DNA from: Paenibacillus_E sp964253085
GTDB taxonomy: Bacteria > Bacillota > Bacilli > Paenibacillales > NBRC-103111
DNA: 64,000 nucleotides
Direction: 5' to 3'
NCBI RefSeq assembly: GCF_964253085.1
Contig: NZ_CAXUQH020000001.1
Location: forward strand, 2,666,001-2,730,000
The notes beneath the pieces are model-generated. The model was not told the DNA's origin. It was given only the letters and a program-made list of their open reading frames with translations, and ran no database searches. Of this stretch, positions 1 through 8,862 are shown one piece after another (within the stretch, counting starts at the first letter, position 1; each line of letters opens with the position of its first letter). Made by a program: the position numbers and the translations under genes.

Positions 1-2
1 AA

Positions 3-2618
3 AATAATCTATCCCCTGAGAAGTTGGGTAATGTATGGGAGCTGCCTGTTCTGCTGCCGATCAAGGATTCATTGGGCAACCAGAAATACATATTTATGGT
101 CAGCCCTGTCGGGGGGCAAGCCCGCGTATTTTACTGGATTGGCACCTGGGATAACGTCACATCCAAGTTTAAACCTGATCCCGGTTCAGATGCGCCGCAG
201 TTGATGGACTATGGCGGTTTCCATTTTACCGGGCCGAGCGGATTTGTAGATAAATCAACATCAGCGTACAATACACCAAATCGTACAATATTGAATACGA
301 TCGCTCAAGGAAATCGGAGTTCGCAGGCAGACTCGGATGCCGGTTGGGCGCACAATGCTGGATTACCTGTTGTACTGGATCTGCGTCCTGACGGTCGACT
401 CGGCATCAATCCGATTTCTGAACTGCAATCGCTCAGGGGTACGCAGCTGCTGGATATCGCTACGGACACTTCGTTTACTGATGCGAACGAACGTTTGTCC
501 CACATTCAGGGTGATACGCTTGAAATCGATATGGAACTAGCGCCCGGAGAGGCGGATAAAGTCGGCATGTATGTACGGAAGTCTCCTACCAGCGGTGAGA
601 AGACACTGCTGTACTACAAAAAAAGCACGAAAGAATACGGAGTAGACCGGACGAACACCATCACCGGGCCGCCGCAGCAGGGCATCGACAGCGGCACGAT
701 CGATTTGGCCGGCGATACGGTAAAGCTTCACATTTTCCTCGATAAATCGATGGTGGAATCCTATTTGAACGGGCTGAAATCGATTACTACCCGTACATAT
801 TCAAAATCCGATGCGCTAGGTTTGGAGTTGTTCGGGGATGTCAACCCGGATACGATCAAGGTGAAACATTTGCAGATCTGGAACATGAATTCTGCCTATA
901 CTCCCGTACCCGTAACCGGAGTAAGCCTGAATACGGAGAGTTCCCAAGTTTTCACCGGAGGCAAGCAAACGCTTTACGCTACTGTAGCTCCGTCCAACGC
1001 AACGAATAAAGACATCGTTTGGATTTCAAGCAACCCTGCCGTCGCAACCGTAACAAATGGAAGTGTTCGCGGAAACTCGGTTGGAACCGCGATCATTACG
1101 GCGAAAACGCGAGACGGAGGTTTCCTGGCGACAAGCACCGTTACAGTTATTGCGCCTCCTGCATCAACACCTCTGACCAATGGCAATTTCGAAGCGGGGG
1201 ATTTAAGCAATTGGACGGTCGTCAGCGGCAATGAATTCACCGATCCCGCCGTTGTGACCCAATCTCCAACCTGGTGGGGCGTGCAACCGTTTAACCAACA
1301 AGGCGCCTTTCACCTGTGGGGTTCCAATGGAGGTGGAGGAGACACCTCAATCGGCGAGCTTAGATCGCAAACCTTTACGTTAGGAGGTAATGGACAAATT
1401 AATTTCCTGGTTGGAGGCGGTATTGATATTGACAACCTTTATGTTGCTTTTGTTCGTTCTTCTGACGGCAAAGAGCTTTATCGGACTAGCGGGCCTGGGA
1501 CCTATAAGGATTGGCCAGATCATAAAGGGAACACTGAACAGTATACGAGGAAGTACTGGGATGCAACCCAATACATCGGAACGTCTATGTATATTAGAGT
1601 CGTCGATAATAGATCCGATTCATGGGGTCATATTAATGTAGATGATTTCAATATACCAGTCCAAGCAACAGAGCAACTACCCAATCATAATTTTGAAGCA
1701 GGCAACTTGAGCAGTTGGATTGTGGAAAGTGGCAATGCGTTCACCGATGGTGATGTGAGCTCTGCATCGACTTTTTGGAATCCACCGCAATCTTTCAACA
1801 AAGAAGGCGATTATCACTTCTGGGGCTTCAATAATGGAGGCGATAATCGAGTTGGCGCGATGAGATCCGTAAGCTTTGTGCTTGGAGGGAACGGATTAAT
1901 CAACCTTCGCGTAGGAGGAGGGCAAGACATTAATAACTTGTACGTTGCTCTTGTTAGAGCTTCCGACAACGCTATATTGTTCAAAGAAACGGGACTTAAC
2001 AACGAGGGATATACAGTAAGTAACTGGGATACTTCAGCTTATATTGGCACAAGATGCTATATTAGAGTGGTCGATAATTCGACAGGAGGTTTTGGCCATA
2101 TCAATCTCGATGCCGTGAATGTTCCTGTTCAACCCGGTTCTTTGATAGGCCAGTTGGCGAACCACGATTTTGAACTCGGCAACTTAAGCGGTTGGAACGT
2201 GACAAACGGCAATGCATTCACGGACGGCGACGTGAGCCCCGCATCGACTTTTTGGAATCCGCCGCAATCTTTCAACAAACAAGGTACGTATCACTATTGG
2301 GGCTTCAATAATGGAGGTGATGGCCAGGTTGGCTCGATGCAATCCACCAATTTTGTGCTTGGAGGGGACGGACAGATCGACCTTCTCGTTGGGGGAGGGC
2401 AAGACTTGAATAACTTGTACGTTGCTCTTGTCCGGGCTTCCGACAACGCTATCTTATTCAAAGAAACTGGACTAAATAGTGAGGCGTATACTCGAAAGAA
2501 TTGGAATGCATCCGCATATATAGGAACGACATGCTACATTAAGATTGTCGACAACGCGATGGGTGGCTTTGGCCATATCAATGTTGATGATGTGAATGTT
2601 CCAATTAGAATCCCTTAA
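3..2618 (+). CDS. GH32 fructanase (levanase/inulinase type), 5'-truncated by the window, with Ig-like domain and three C-terminal repeats
   Basis: The frame is open to the left edge, so the N-terminus, with the expected signal peptide and the NDPNG and RDP blocks, lies outside the window. The visible part starts at the GH32 acid/base block, here written WELP where most members have ECP: the Glu is kept and the Cys is Leu. The GH32 beta-sandwich follows to about nt 900, then a group-2 bacterial Ig-like domain (about 905-1160), then three repeats of about 155 residues (about 1163-2612). Each repeat carries NFEAGNL..W, FNKxGxYHxWGF, LVGGGxDxxNLYVALVRASD and GHINVDDVNV motifs. Such repeats are known from secreted levanases and probably bind fructan. 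The role is release of fructose or fructooligosaccharides from levan or inulin outside the cell; the exact substrate cannot be read here. The next operon encodes a ribose/fructose-type importer, which fits. Confidence 0.85.
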   Translation, partial: NNLSPEKLGNVWELPVLLPIKDSLGNQKYIFMVSPVGGQARVFYWIGTWDNVTSKFKPDPGSDAPQLMDYGGFHFTGPSGFVDKSTSAYNTPNRTILNTIAQGNRSSQADSDAGWAHNAGLPVVLDLRPDGRLGINPISELQSLRGTQLLDIATDTSFTDANERLSHIQGDTLEIDMELAPGEADKVGMYVRKSPTSGEKTLLYYKKSTKEYGVDRTNTITGPPQQGIDSGTIDLAGDTVKLHIFLDKSMVESYLNGLKSITTRTYSKSDALGLELFGDVNPDTIKVKHLQIWNMNSAYTPVPVTGVSLNTESSQVFTGGKQTLYATVAPSNATNKDIVWISSNPAVATVTNGSVRGNSVGTAIITAKTRDGGFLATSTVTVIAPPASTPLTNGNFEAGDLSNWTVVSGNEFTDPAVVTQSPTWWGVQPFNQQGAFHLWGSNGGGGDTSIGELRSQTFTLGGNGQINFLVGGGIDIDNLYVAFVRSSDGKELYRTSGPGTYKDWPDHKGNTEQYTRKYWDATQYIGTSMYIRVVDNRSDSWGHINVDDFNIPVQATEQLPNHNFEAGNLSSWIVESGNAFTDGDVSSASTFWNPPQSFNKEGDYHFWGFNNGGDNRVGAMRSVSFVLGGNGLINLRVGGGQDINNLYVALVRASDNAILFKETGLNNEGYTVSNWDTSAYIGTRCYIRVVDNSTGGFGHINLDAVNVPVQPGSLIGQLANHDFELGNLSGWNVTNGNAFTDGDVSPASTFWNPPQSFNKQGTYHYWGFNNGGDGQVGSMQSTNFVLGGDGQIDLLVGGGQDLNNLYVALVRASDNAILFKETGLNSEAYTRKNWNASAYIGTTCYIKIVDNAMGGFGHINVDDVNVPIRIP
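1163..2612 (+). repeat. three tandem repeats coding beta-sandwich modules
   Basis: Three in-frame repeats of about 465-510 bases at about 1163-1670, 1672-2137 and 2149-2612. Copies 2 and 3 are clearly closer to each other, sharing long stretches such as the blocks around 1735-1810 and 2215-2290. Copy 1 is more diverged and has an insertion near 1500-1550. The pattern suggests an old duplication followed by a more recent one. Confidence 0.85.
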
Positions 2619-2628
2619 AACAAGATTT

Positions 2629-2669
2629 AAAGACTTAGCCTGATTCCACATCATGCTAAGTCTTTTTTA
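2629..2669 (+). terminator. intrinsic terminator after the GH32 gene
   Basis: Stem AAGACTTAGC (2630-2639) pairs with GCTAAGTCTT (2655-2664) and is followed by a run of T. It lies 11 bases after the stop codon and separates the GH32 gene from the importer genes. Confidence 0.85.
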
Positions 2670-2730
2670 TCACATAAGAAAGTATAAGTTTTCGGTTCCC
2701 GAAAAGAGGTTTTCTCATATCTGAATGAAG

Positions 2731-2779
2731 ATAATAGAAAAATTTCAACAGTTTCAAGAAGATTTTCTATTATTTTTTG
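2731..2779 (+). promoter_or_regulatory. perfect AT-rich inverted repeat with T-tract
   Basis: ATAATAGAAAA (2731-2741) is an exact inverted repeat of TTTTCTATTAT (2763-2773), and six Ts follow. A smaller palindrome, TTTTCGG-TTC-CCGAAAA, sits at 2689-2705. Both lie in the 470-base gap between the GH32 gene and the importer. The larger one could be a second weak terminator or a leader element. A TATGAT hexamer at 2793-2798 could be a -10 box, but I see no convincing -35. Confidence 0.4.
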
Positions 2780-2871
2780 TATTTAACACAGGTATGATGA
2801 ATACACAGAAAACAAACATCCACTCTTTTAAGGAGGTGAGATTTCTTTTAGGTAAGTGATTAGTGTCAATC

Positions 2872-2961
2872 ATGCTTCAATTGGGGGATTTGGTTGTATC
2901 AAAAAAAGGAGGGAAAAAGAACATGCTAAAGAGTTTTGCAATTGGCTACTTGTGTCGCTAA
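2872..2961 (+). CDS. possible leader peptide ORF (12 or 29 codons)
   Basis: A strong site, AAAGGAGGG (2908-2916), stands 6 bases before an ATG at 2923 that opens the 12-residue ORF MLKSFAIGYLCR, ending with TAA at 2959-2961. The same frame is open from an ATG at 2872, giving 29 residues. A second strong Shine-Dalgarno, AAGGAGGTGA (2830-2839), lies upstream without a well-placed start codon. The position, 128 bases before the binding-protein gene, suggests a translated leader. I do not recognise the peptide and it may be chance. Confidence 0.3.
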   Translation: MLQLGDLVVSKKGGKKNMLKSFAIGYLCR

Positions 2962-3088
2962 ACGTGATAGACAATTGGACTCTAAAACATGTTCATAGAA
3001 AAACAATTACACTTTAATTATCACATAGCTTCCTATTATTCGCCAAACTTATTTTAAAAAAAATATAATAATTCGGAGGAATTTGAAA

Positions 3089-4087
3089 ATGAAAAACATG
3101 AAGATTTTCTTGTTACTATTTGTTGTATTTGCACTTTCGGCTTGTGGTAAAGCAGTGGAAACAAAACCCGCAGCAGCAACTGGGGCGCCAGCAGAAACAG
3201 CTAGCGCAGCTAAAGCAGCAGATCCGGCACCAAAGAAAAAAGTAGTTATTGGTTTGACCGTACAAAACTTAAGCAATCCTTTCTTCGTAGCGATGTCCAA
3301 AGGTGCAGCTGAAGCTGCTAAGAAACACGGCGGTGAAGTAATCGCCGTTAGTGCAGAAGATAATTTGGCTACACAAACCGCTCAAATCGAAGATTTTATT
3401 ACCAAAAAAGTAAGTATGATTATTCTAAGTTCCGTAGATACCAAAGGTATCGCAGCAGCAGTGGGTCAAGCTAAAGCAGCAGGTATCCCAATCATTTCTG
3501 TCGATACAATTTCTGAAGGTGGCGTTAATGCGAGTGTAACTTCCGATAACGTTCAAGCAGGACGTATTGCGGGTGAATATTTGGTTAAACGGTTGAATGG
3601 AAAAGGAAATATTGCCGTATTAGATGGACCGCCGGTGTCCGCTGTAACAGACCGCATTGCAGGATTTAATGAAGCTCTCAAAGCAGCTCCGGGAATTAAA
3701 ATAGTTGCAAATCAAAATGGTAACGGTAATCGCGAAACATCGCTTGCTAAGATGGAGACCATTTTACAAGCAAACGGTAAAGGACAAATCGACGCTGTAT
3801 TTGCTATTAATGATCCAACAGGTATTGGCGCCAAAATTGCTGCAGAGCAAGCCGGTCGCGACAAGGAAATGTTTATCGTTGGTGTGGATGGATCTCCTGA
3901 TGCAGTGACAACACTGAAAGAAAACAAAAGCTATGTTGGAAGCTCGGCACAAAACCCATTTAATATGATTACAATTGCGGTTGAAACAGCATTTAAAGTT
4001 CTTGCTGGTGAAAAAGTGGAACCATTAATTAAACTTCCAACTGACTTCATTACGACAGAAAACGTAAAAGACTATAAAGGCTGGTAG
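3089..4087 (+). CDS. sugar ABC transporter substrate-binding lipoprotein, ribose/fructose (RbsB) type
   Basis: The product is a 332-residue periplasmic-binding-protein-4 family member that delivers a monosaccharide, probably a pentose or fructose, to the importer encoded next. The ATG at 3089 is chosen because GGAGGA (3075-3080) lies 8 bases upstream; an in-frame TTG six bases earlier sits too close to that site. The N-terminus has a lipoprotein signal ending in LSAC|G, so the mature protein should be tethered to the membrane. It carries the usual first strand (VIGLTVQNLSNPFF), the VDTISEG hinge-side motif and a C-terminal VGVDGSPDAV stretch. The levanase-type gene upstream makes fructose a plausible ligand, but the fold also serves ribose, xylose and others. 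Confidence 0.87.
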   Translation: MKNMKIFLLLFVVFALSACGKAVETKPAAATGAPAETASAAKAADPAPKKKVVIGLTVQNLSNPFFVAMSKGAAEAAKKHGGEVIAVSAEDNLATQTAQIEDFITKKVSMIILSSVDTKGIAAAVGQAKAAGIPIISVDTISEGGVNASVTSDNVQAGRIAGEYLVKRLNGKGNIAVLDGPPVSAVTDRIAGFNEALKAAPGIKIVANQNGNGNRETSLAKMETILQANGKGQIDAVFAINDPTGIGAKIAAEQAGRDKEMFIVGVDGSPDAVTTLKENKSYVGSSAQNPFNMITIAVETAFKVLAGEKVEPLIKLPTDFITTENVKDYKGW

Positions 4088-4098
4088 TTTTATTCTTG

Positions 4099-4132
4099 CG
4101 ATGTGGTTACTCTCTACCTGAGTGCCACATCG
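4099..4132 (+). promoter_or_regulatory. stem-loop between binding-protein and ATPase genes
   Basis: CGATGTGG (4099-4106) pairs with CCACATCG (4125-4132) across an 18-base loop, without a clear T-tract. Such intercistronic hairpins often protect the binding-protein message or partly terminate, so that binding protein exceeds the membrane subunits. That role is inferred. Confidence 0.55.
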
Positions 4133-4188
4133 TATTCATTCAATTGTCATTAAATGATATTCATTATTAAATTGGTTGGAGTGAGAAC

Positions 4189-5745
4189 ATGGAAGCTGTG
4201 CAAGCGGAAGTTGAAAAGAACATTTCCTCTGAATCATCGTCAATAGCGTTAAGCATGAGAGCGATCTCCAAGTCTTTCTCTGGGGTTACCGTTTTAAAAA
4301 ACATAAATATCGACCTGCATAAAGGTGAAGTACATGCTTTAATGGGAGAGAATGGCGCCGGTAAGTCGACACTTATGAAGATTATGGCAGGGATACATCG
4401 TCCAGATAACGGCGAGATTAGGTATCGAGGCAAATCGATCACTTGGCGTAATGCGATGGAAGCGCGTGAGAAAGGCATTAGTGTCATTCATCAAGAGCTT
4501 AATCTTTCTCCGAATATAACCATCGGTGAGAACGTATTGATGGGAACCAAATTTCCTAAAAACAAGTTCGGTATGGTGGACTGGAAGAAAGTTCACGAAC
4601 GAGCCCATTTTCTATTAAAATCAATCGGATCTGACTTGGATCCAAGATCATATGTCTCAACCTTAAGTGTTGCCCAACAACAAATGGTGGAAATCGCGAG
4701 AGCCCTCTCTATAGAAGCAGAAGTTCTAGTGATGGATGAACCAACAGCTTCGTTAACCCACAAAGAAATAGATAAGCTGTTTATTATTATCAATGAACTA
4801 AAACAAAAAGGTGTTGCGATTGTATACATTTCACATCGTATGGATGAAATTTTTAAAATTTCTGATCGGTGTACCATTTTGCGTGATGGAGAGTGGATTA
4901 CAACGATCCCTATCGCCGAAACCAATCCGGAGCATCTGGTTAAGACAATGGTTGGCCGTGAATTAACCGATTTATTTCAAAAACCGCCTTCACATACGAG
5001 CTGGATCAAAGATAAAATGCCGGTTTTAGAGGTTAAAGGATTATCTGATAACAAAAATGTAAAGGATATTTCGCTAGAGGTGTATTCAGGAGAAATTGTT
5101 GGGATTTCAGGATTGGTAGGTGCAGGAAGAACAGAATTAGTCAGAGCGATCTTTGGTTTATCAGAAATATCAGCAGGTGAAATTCTGATTAATGGTCAAT
5201 CTGTGAAAATATCTTCTCCAGAGGATGCCATGCGATATGGGATTGCCCATGTACCGGAAAGCCGTAAGGAACAGGGACTATTCCTAAATATGTCTGTCAA
5301 AGAAAATATTATGATGGCTGAAATGTTTAAATATCGAAAAGCATCGCTCTTAGATTGGTCGCAAATCAATGATGAAGCTGATATGTATATTAAAGAATTA
5401 GGCATTAAAACGGCAAGTAAAGAACAAAAGGTAGTTAGCTTAAGCGGAGGAAATCAGCAAAAAGCGCTGCTTGCACGTTGGTTATCCATCCAGCCTAAAG
5501 TGCTTTTGTTAGATGAACCGACAAGAGGTGTCGACATTGGCGCCAAAACTGAAATTCATAAAGTTATTTGTAAATTAGCCAAAAACGGCCTTGCTGTGTT
5601 AGCCATTTCCTCTGAGCTGCCAGAAATATTAGCGTTGAGTGATCGTATACTTGTTATGCATGAGGGGAAATTACGAGCAAACCTTAGGCGCGAAGACGCG
5701 ACGCAAGAGAAAATTATGTATTATGCAACGGGGGAGATCAAATGA
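4189..5745 (+). CDS. sugar ABC importer ATPase with two ABC domains (RbsA/MglA/FrcA type)
   Basis: A 518-residue tandem ATPase, the usual length for this family, that powers the adjacent permease. Domain 1 has Walker A GENGAGKS (about 53-60), signature LSVAQQQ and Walker B MDEPTAS (E about 184). Domain 2 has the degenerate Walker A GLVGAGRTE (about 308) typical of the family, signature LSGGNQQK and Walker B LLDEPTRGVD (about 441). The second site is therefore probably non-hydrolytic or altered, as in known members. The start follows GGTTGGAGTGAG. The gene overlaps the permease by the ATGA arrangement, so the two are translationally coupled. Confidence 0.93.
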   Translation: MEAVQAEVEKNISSESSSIALSMRAISKSFSGVTVLKNINIDLHKGEVHALMGENGAGKSTLMKIMAGIHRPDNGEIRYRGKSITWRNAMEAREKGISVIHQELNLSPNITIGENVLMGTKFPKNKFGMVDWKKVHERAHFLLKSIGSDLDPRSYVSTLSVAQQQMVEIARALSIEAEVLVMDEPTASLTHKEIDKLFIIINELKQKGVAIVYISHRMDEIFKISDRCTILRDGEWITTIPIAETNPEHLVKTMVGRELTDLFQKPPSHTSWIKDKMPVLEVKGLSDNKNVKDISLEVYSGEIVGISGLVGAGRTELVRAIFGLSEISAGEILINGQSVKISSPEDAMRYGIAHVPESRKEQGLFLNMSVKENIMMAEMFKYRKASLLDWSQINDEADMYIKELGIKTASKEQKVVSLSGGNQQKALLARWLSIQPKVLLLDEPTRGVDIGAKTEIHKVICKLAKNGLAVLAISSELPEILALSDRILVMHEGKLRANLRREDATQEKIMYYATGEIK

Positions 5746-6719
5746 GCGCTGGAATGGAAGCAATCATTAATAATAAACGTAATATTGGATTATCCATGAG
5801 AAAAATTTGGAATCAACTAGGCATGTTAATCGTGTTAGTTGCTATTTGTATTATACTCGCCATTTTTGCACCTAATTTCACGGATACGGGGAATATTCTC
5901 AATATTTTAAAACAATCATCCGTTAACGGAATTCTTGCAGCGGGTATGACATTAGTTATTCTGACTGGCGGGATTGATTTATCTGTGGGATCTACGATCG
6001 CACTTTCGGGCGTTATTTCCGTCATGCTTTCCAAACAAGGAGTTAACCCTTTTATTTCCATGTTCGCTGGAATTGCGGTGGGATATGCAGCAGGATGGAT
6101 TAACGGCTTTCTGACTGCAAGAACCAAACTTCCATCCTTTATTGTTACATTAGGAAGTATGACTTATATAAGAGGTGCTGCTTTCGTAATTAGCGGAGGA
6201 TTACCTACGATACTGGCTTCGGAACCGTTTAAGTTTATTGGATCAGGGAAGATACTATCGGTTCCAACCCCCATCTACATTATGCTCAGTGTATATGTTG
6301 TAATGTTTATCGTACTTAAATACACGATGTTTGGCAGACATATTTATGCAATTGGGGGAAATGAAGAGGCAGCGAGATTAACAGGTATTAAGGTTGAAAA
6401 GACGTTAATTAATGTGTATGCCATTAGTGGTTTATGTGCGGGATTAGCTGGCGTAGTTCTAGCAGGCCGTTTAATTTCCGGTCAGCCGAATGCTGGAAGC
6501 ATGGCCGAACTTGATGCCATTGCTGCAGTTGTTCTAGGCGGTACGAGCCTAGCTGGGGGAATTGGCCGAATTCAAATGACGATTATTGGTGTGTTAATCT
6601 TGGGCGTAATTAGAAATGGATTGACACTATTAAATGTTAGCTTCTTTTGGCAAACCGTTATTACAGGTGTTGTTATCGTACTTGCGGTACTTTTGGATCG
6701 TCTCCGTAGCGATAAGTAA
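5742..6719 (+). CDS. sugar ABC importer permease (RbsC/FrcC type)
   Basis: A 325-residue BPD-transp-2 family membrane protein forming the channel for the preceding binding protein and ATPase. It has about nine to ten hydrophobic segments from residue 25 on. The family motifs LTGGIDLSVGS, AVVLGGTSLAGG and the cytoplasmic GGNEEAARLTGI loop, which contacts the ATPase, are all present. The ATG overlaps the stop of the ATPase gene (ATGA). The sugar is not readable from the permease. Confidence 0.92.
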   Translation: MSAGMEAIINNKRNIGLSMRKIWNQLGMLIVLVAICIILAIFAPNFTDTGNILNILKQSSVNGILAAGMTLVILTGGIDLSVGSTIALSGVISVMLSKQGVNPFISMFAGIAVGYAAGWINGFLTARTKLPSFIVTLGSMTYIRGAAFVISGGLPTILASEPFKFIGSGKILSVPTPIYIMLSVYVVMFIVLKYTMFGRHIYAIGGNEEAARLTGIKVEKTLINVYAISGLCAGLAGVVLAGRLISGQPNAGSMAELDAIAAVVLGGTSLAGGIGRIQMTIIGVLILGVIRNGLTLLNVSFFWQTVITGVVIVLAVLLDRLRSDK

Positions 6720-6736
6720 GAGGAAGGGCTGTTAAT

Positions 6737-8794
6737 ATGGTGAAATTTCGTTTTAAAAGCATACGTACCCGCACAATCGTCACGATTCTACCAATGTTAA
6801 TTTTATCCATGTTTGCGTTGTCTGCGTTAAGTTACAGTTATTCTAAAAATATCATCAATGCAGAAATTCAAGATAAAATGGCATATCAATTAAACGCAAC
6901 GATCAACAATATGCAAACCATATTAACAGCACACAGTAAAATACCTGAAAGCTTAGCACGCACGATTGAACCTGTAGGAGACAAGATTGATAAAGGTAAA
7001 TATTTCCAGATTATTCAAGGTTTATTGTCCACAAACCCGGACACATTTGGAGTTGGGATATGGTATGAGCCCTATCAATATAAAAATTATTTGCAATATT
7101 ACAGTTCCTATGCCTACCGAGACAACGGTCGCATTTTATTTTCCAATGATTATGATACGAAAGAATATAATTATCCCGAAAAAGAGTGGTATCTGCTTGG
7201 TAAAAACACAAAGGAAACCATGGTTTGGACGGATCCGTTTTTTGATAAAACCTCCAATGCTATGATTTTAACAACAGCGGTTCCATTTTACACCAATAAT
7301 AAATTTCAAGGCGTAGTTACAGCCAACATCAATTTGAACAGCCTGCAGCAGAAGATTTCAGACATTCATGTTGGAAAAAATGGATGGGCATTTTTGTTGG
7401 ATCGTAATGGGAACTTTATTGCTAATAAAGATAACCAGAGCGTGGCGAATCATCAAATCAAGAATGATTCTAATGTAAGCTTGGCACAAATTGGCCAAGA
7501 AATACTGGCGAATAATAATGGAAATGCCGTTTTTAGTGACGATAGGGGGCTCAATATCGTTTATTATCAGACGGTTCCAGATACATCATGGAAACTAGCC
7601 ATCGTCATATCGCAGGAGGAGCTTTACCAGAAGCTAAACGATTATTTCATGATCTCGGTTATGATCATAATTGTATTGATATGTGTTGTTGTCATGGTGA
7701 TTTATTTCTACAGTTTATACATCACCAATAACATTAAGAAAGTAAATATTCTTTCTCAATCGATGTCAAGCGGGGATTTAACCCAGACTATACCTATAAA
7801 AACGGTCGATGAATTTGGCCAAATGGGCACAAATCTAAATACAATGGCAAGTAACTTGAAGTCCATTTTATTGCAAGTATCTGAAAGCGCGAAAAGCGTA
7901 TCTGAAACTTCTGTTCTTTTATCCGATAATGCGGAACAATCCGCGAAAGCAACAGAAGAAATTGCACAATCGATTCAAGAAGTAGCGGGTGGGACGCATA
8001 CACAACTTTCATTAACCGATGAAGCTGTAGAAGAAACAAAAGTTATGTTTGTGAATATTAAAAAAATAACGCAACGAATTGAACTTGCGAGCCAATCCGC
8101 AAAGGAAGCGCTGCAAACGTCCATTGAAGGAAAAGCGGATATTGTGGAAGCAATAAATCAGATCAATTTGATTTCTCAAAACTCACTCGATTCGGTTGGA
8201 ATAGTCCGACAGTTAGAAGATAAGTCCAGAAAGATCAATCAGATTATGACCTTACTTTCCACTATCGCCAAGCAAACGAAAATGCTTGCTTTAAATGCAG
8301 GTATTATTGCCGCCGAAGCGGGATCTAATGGTAAAACATTTTCGGTGATTTCTCGTGAAATTCGCCTTCTTGCTGAAAATTCAACGAAATCAAATAGTGA
8401 GATCGAAACATTAATTGCAGAGATCCAGGAAGATATTTCGCAAGTAGTGAAAGCGATGGAAAATGCAGATTCATCTATTCAAGAAGGGAAGCAGCTTACG
8501 ACAAAGGCTGGAGATTCCTTCTCTACGATTCTTAACTTAGTCGATGGGGTATCTGGGCAAGCGGGCGAAATGACCAATGACATTATAATGATTCGAATGA
8601 ATATGCAGAAAATGGTTGAAAACATGGAGGTAGTCTCTAATTTCTACGGAAGTTCAGCAAGTTCAACCAATCACATCTCGGCAACGACAGAGGAACAGAC
8701 AGCGGCAATCCAAGAAGTTGCTTCTTATTCCAACGAATTAGCCCATATGGCTAAGGTCTTACAGCAATCTGTAGCTTCATTTAAACTCAAGTAA
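6737..8794 (+). CDS. methyl-accepting chemotaxis protein with double-Cache sensor and atypical signalling tip
   Basis: A 685-residue chemoreceptor: first membrane helix about 12-32, extracytoplasmic Cache-type sensor about 35-285 with WYLLGKNTKETMVWTDPFFD typical of dCache, second membrane helix about 295-320, HAMP about 320-373, then a methyl-accepting coiled coil to the end. It follows the sugar importer by 17 bases with GAGGAAGG upstream, so it is probably co-transcribed. The hairpin tip (nt 8273-8341) reads QTKMLALNAGIIAAEAGS. At the places where E. coli Tsr has E385, R388 and E391 it has I, E and S, residues that matter there for trimer contacts and CheA control. It may signal weakly, only in mixed arrays, or to another partner. 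It probably senses a sugar directly or through the binding protein. Confidence 0.88.
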   Translation: MVKFRFKSIRTRTIVTILPMLILSMFALSALSYSYSKNIINAEIQDKMAYQLNATINNMQTILTAHSKIPESLARTIEPVGDKIDKGKYFQIIQGLLSTNPDTFGVGIWYEPYQYKNYLQYYSSYAYRDNGRILFSNDYDTKEYNYPEKEWYLLGKNTKETMVWTDPFFDKTSNAMILTTAVPFYTNNKFQGVVTANINLNSLQQKISDIHVGKNGWAFLLDRNGNFIANKDNQSVANHQIKNDSNVSLAQIGQEILANNNGNAVFSDDRGLNIVYYQTVPDTSWKLAIVISQEELYQKLNDYFMISVMIIIVLICVVVMVIYFYSLYITNNIKKVNILSQSMSSGDLTQTIPIKTVDEFGQMGTNLNTMASNLKSILLQVSESAKSVSETSVLLSDNAEQSAKATEEIAQSIQEVAGGTHTQLSLTDEAVEETKVMFVNIKKITQRIELASQSAKEALQTSIEGKADIVEAINQINLISQNSLDSVGIVRQLEDKSRKINQIMTLLSTIAKQTKMLALNAGIIAAEAGSNGKTFSVISREIRLLAENSTKSNSEIETLIAEIQEDISQVVKAMENADSSIQEGKQLTTKAGDSFSTILNLVDGVSGQAGEMTNDIIMIRMNMQKMVENMEVVSNFYGSSASSTNHISATTEEQTAAIQEVASYSNELAHMAKVLQQSVASFKLK

Positions 8795-8862
8795 TTTGTA
8801 AATCGGATGTGATTAAGCGATACATAGACTAATTGACTTTACGTGATGATAGTAACATTAGA

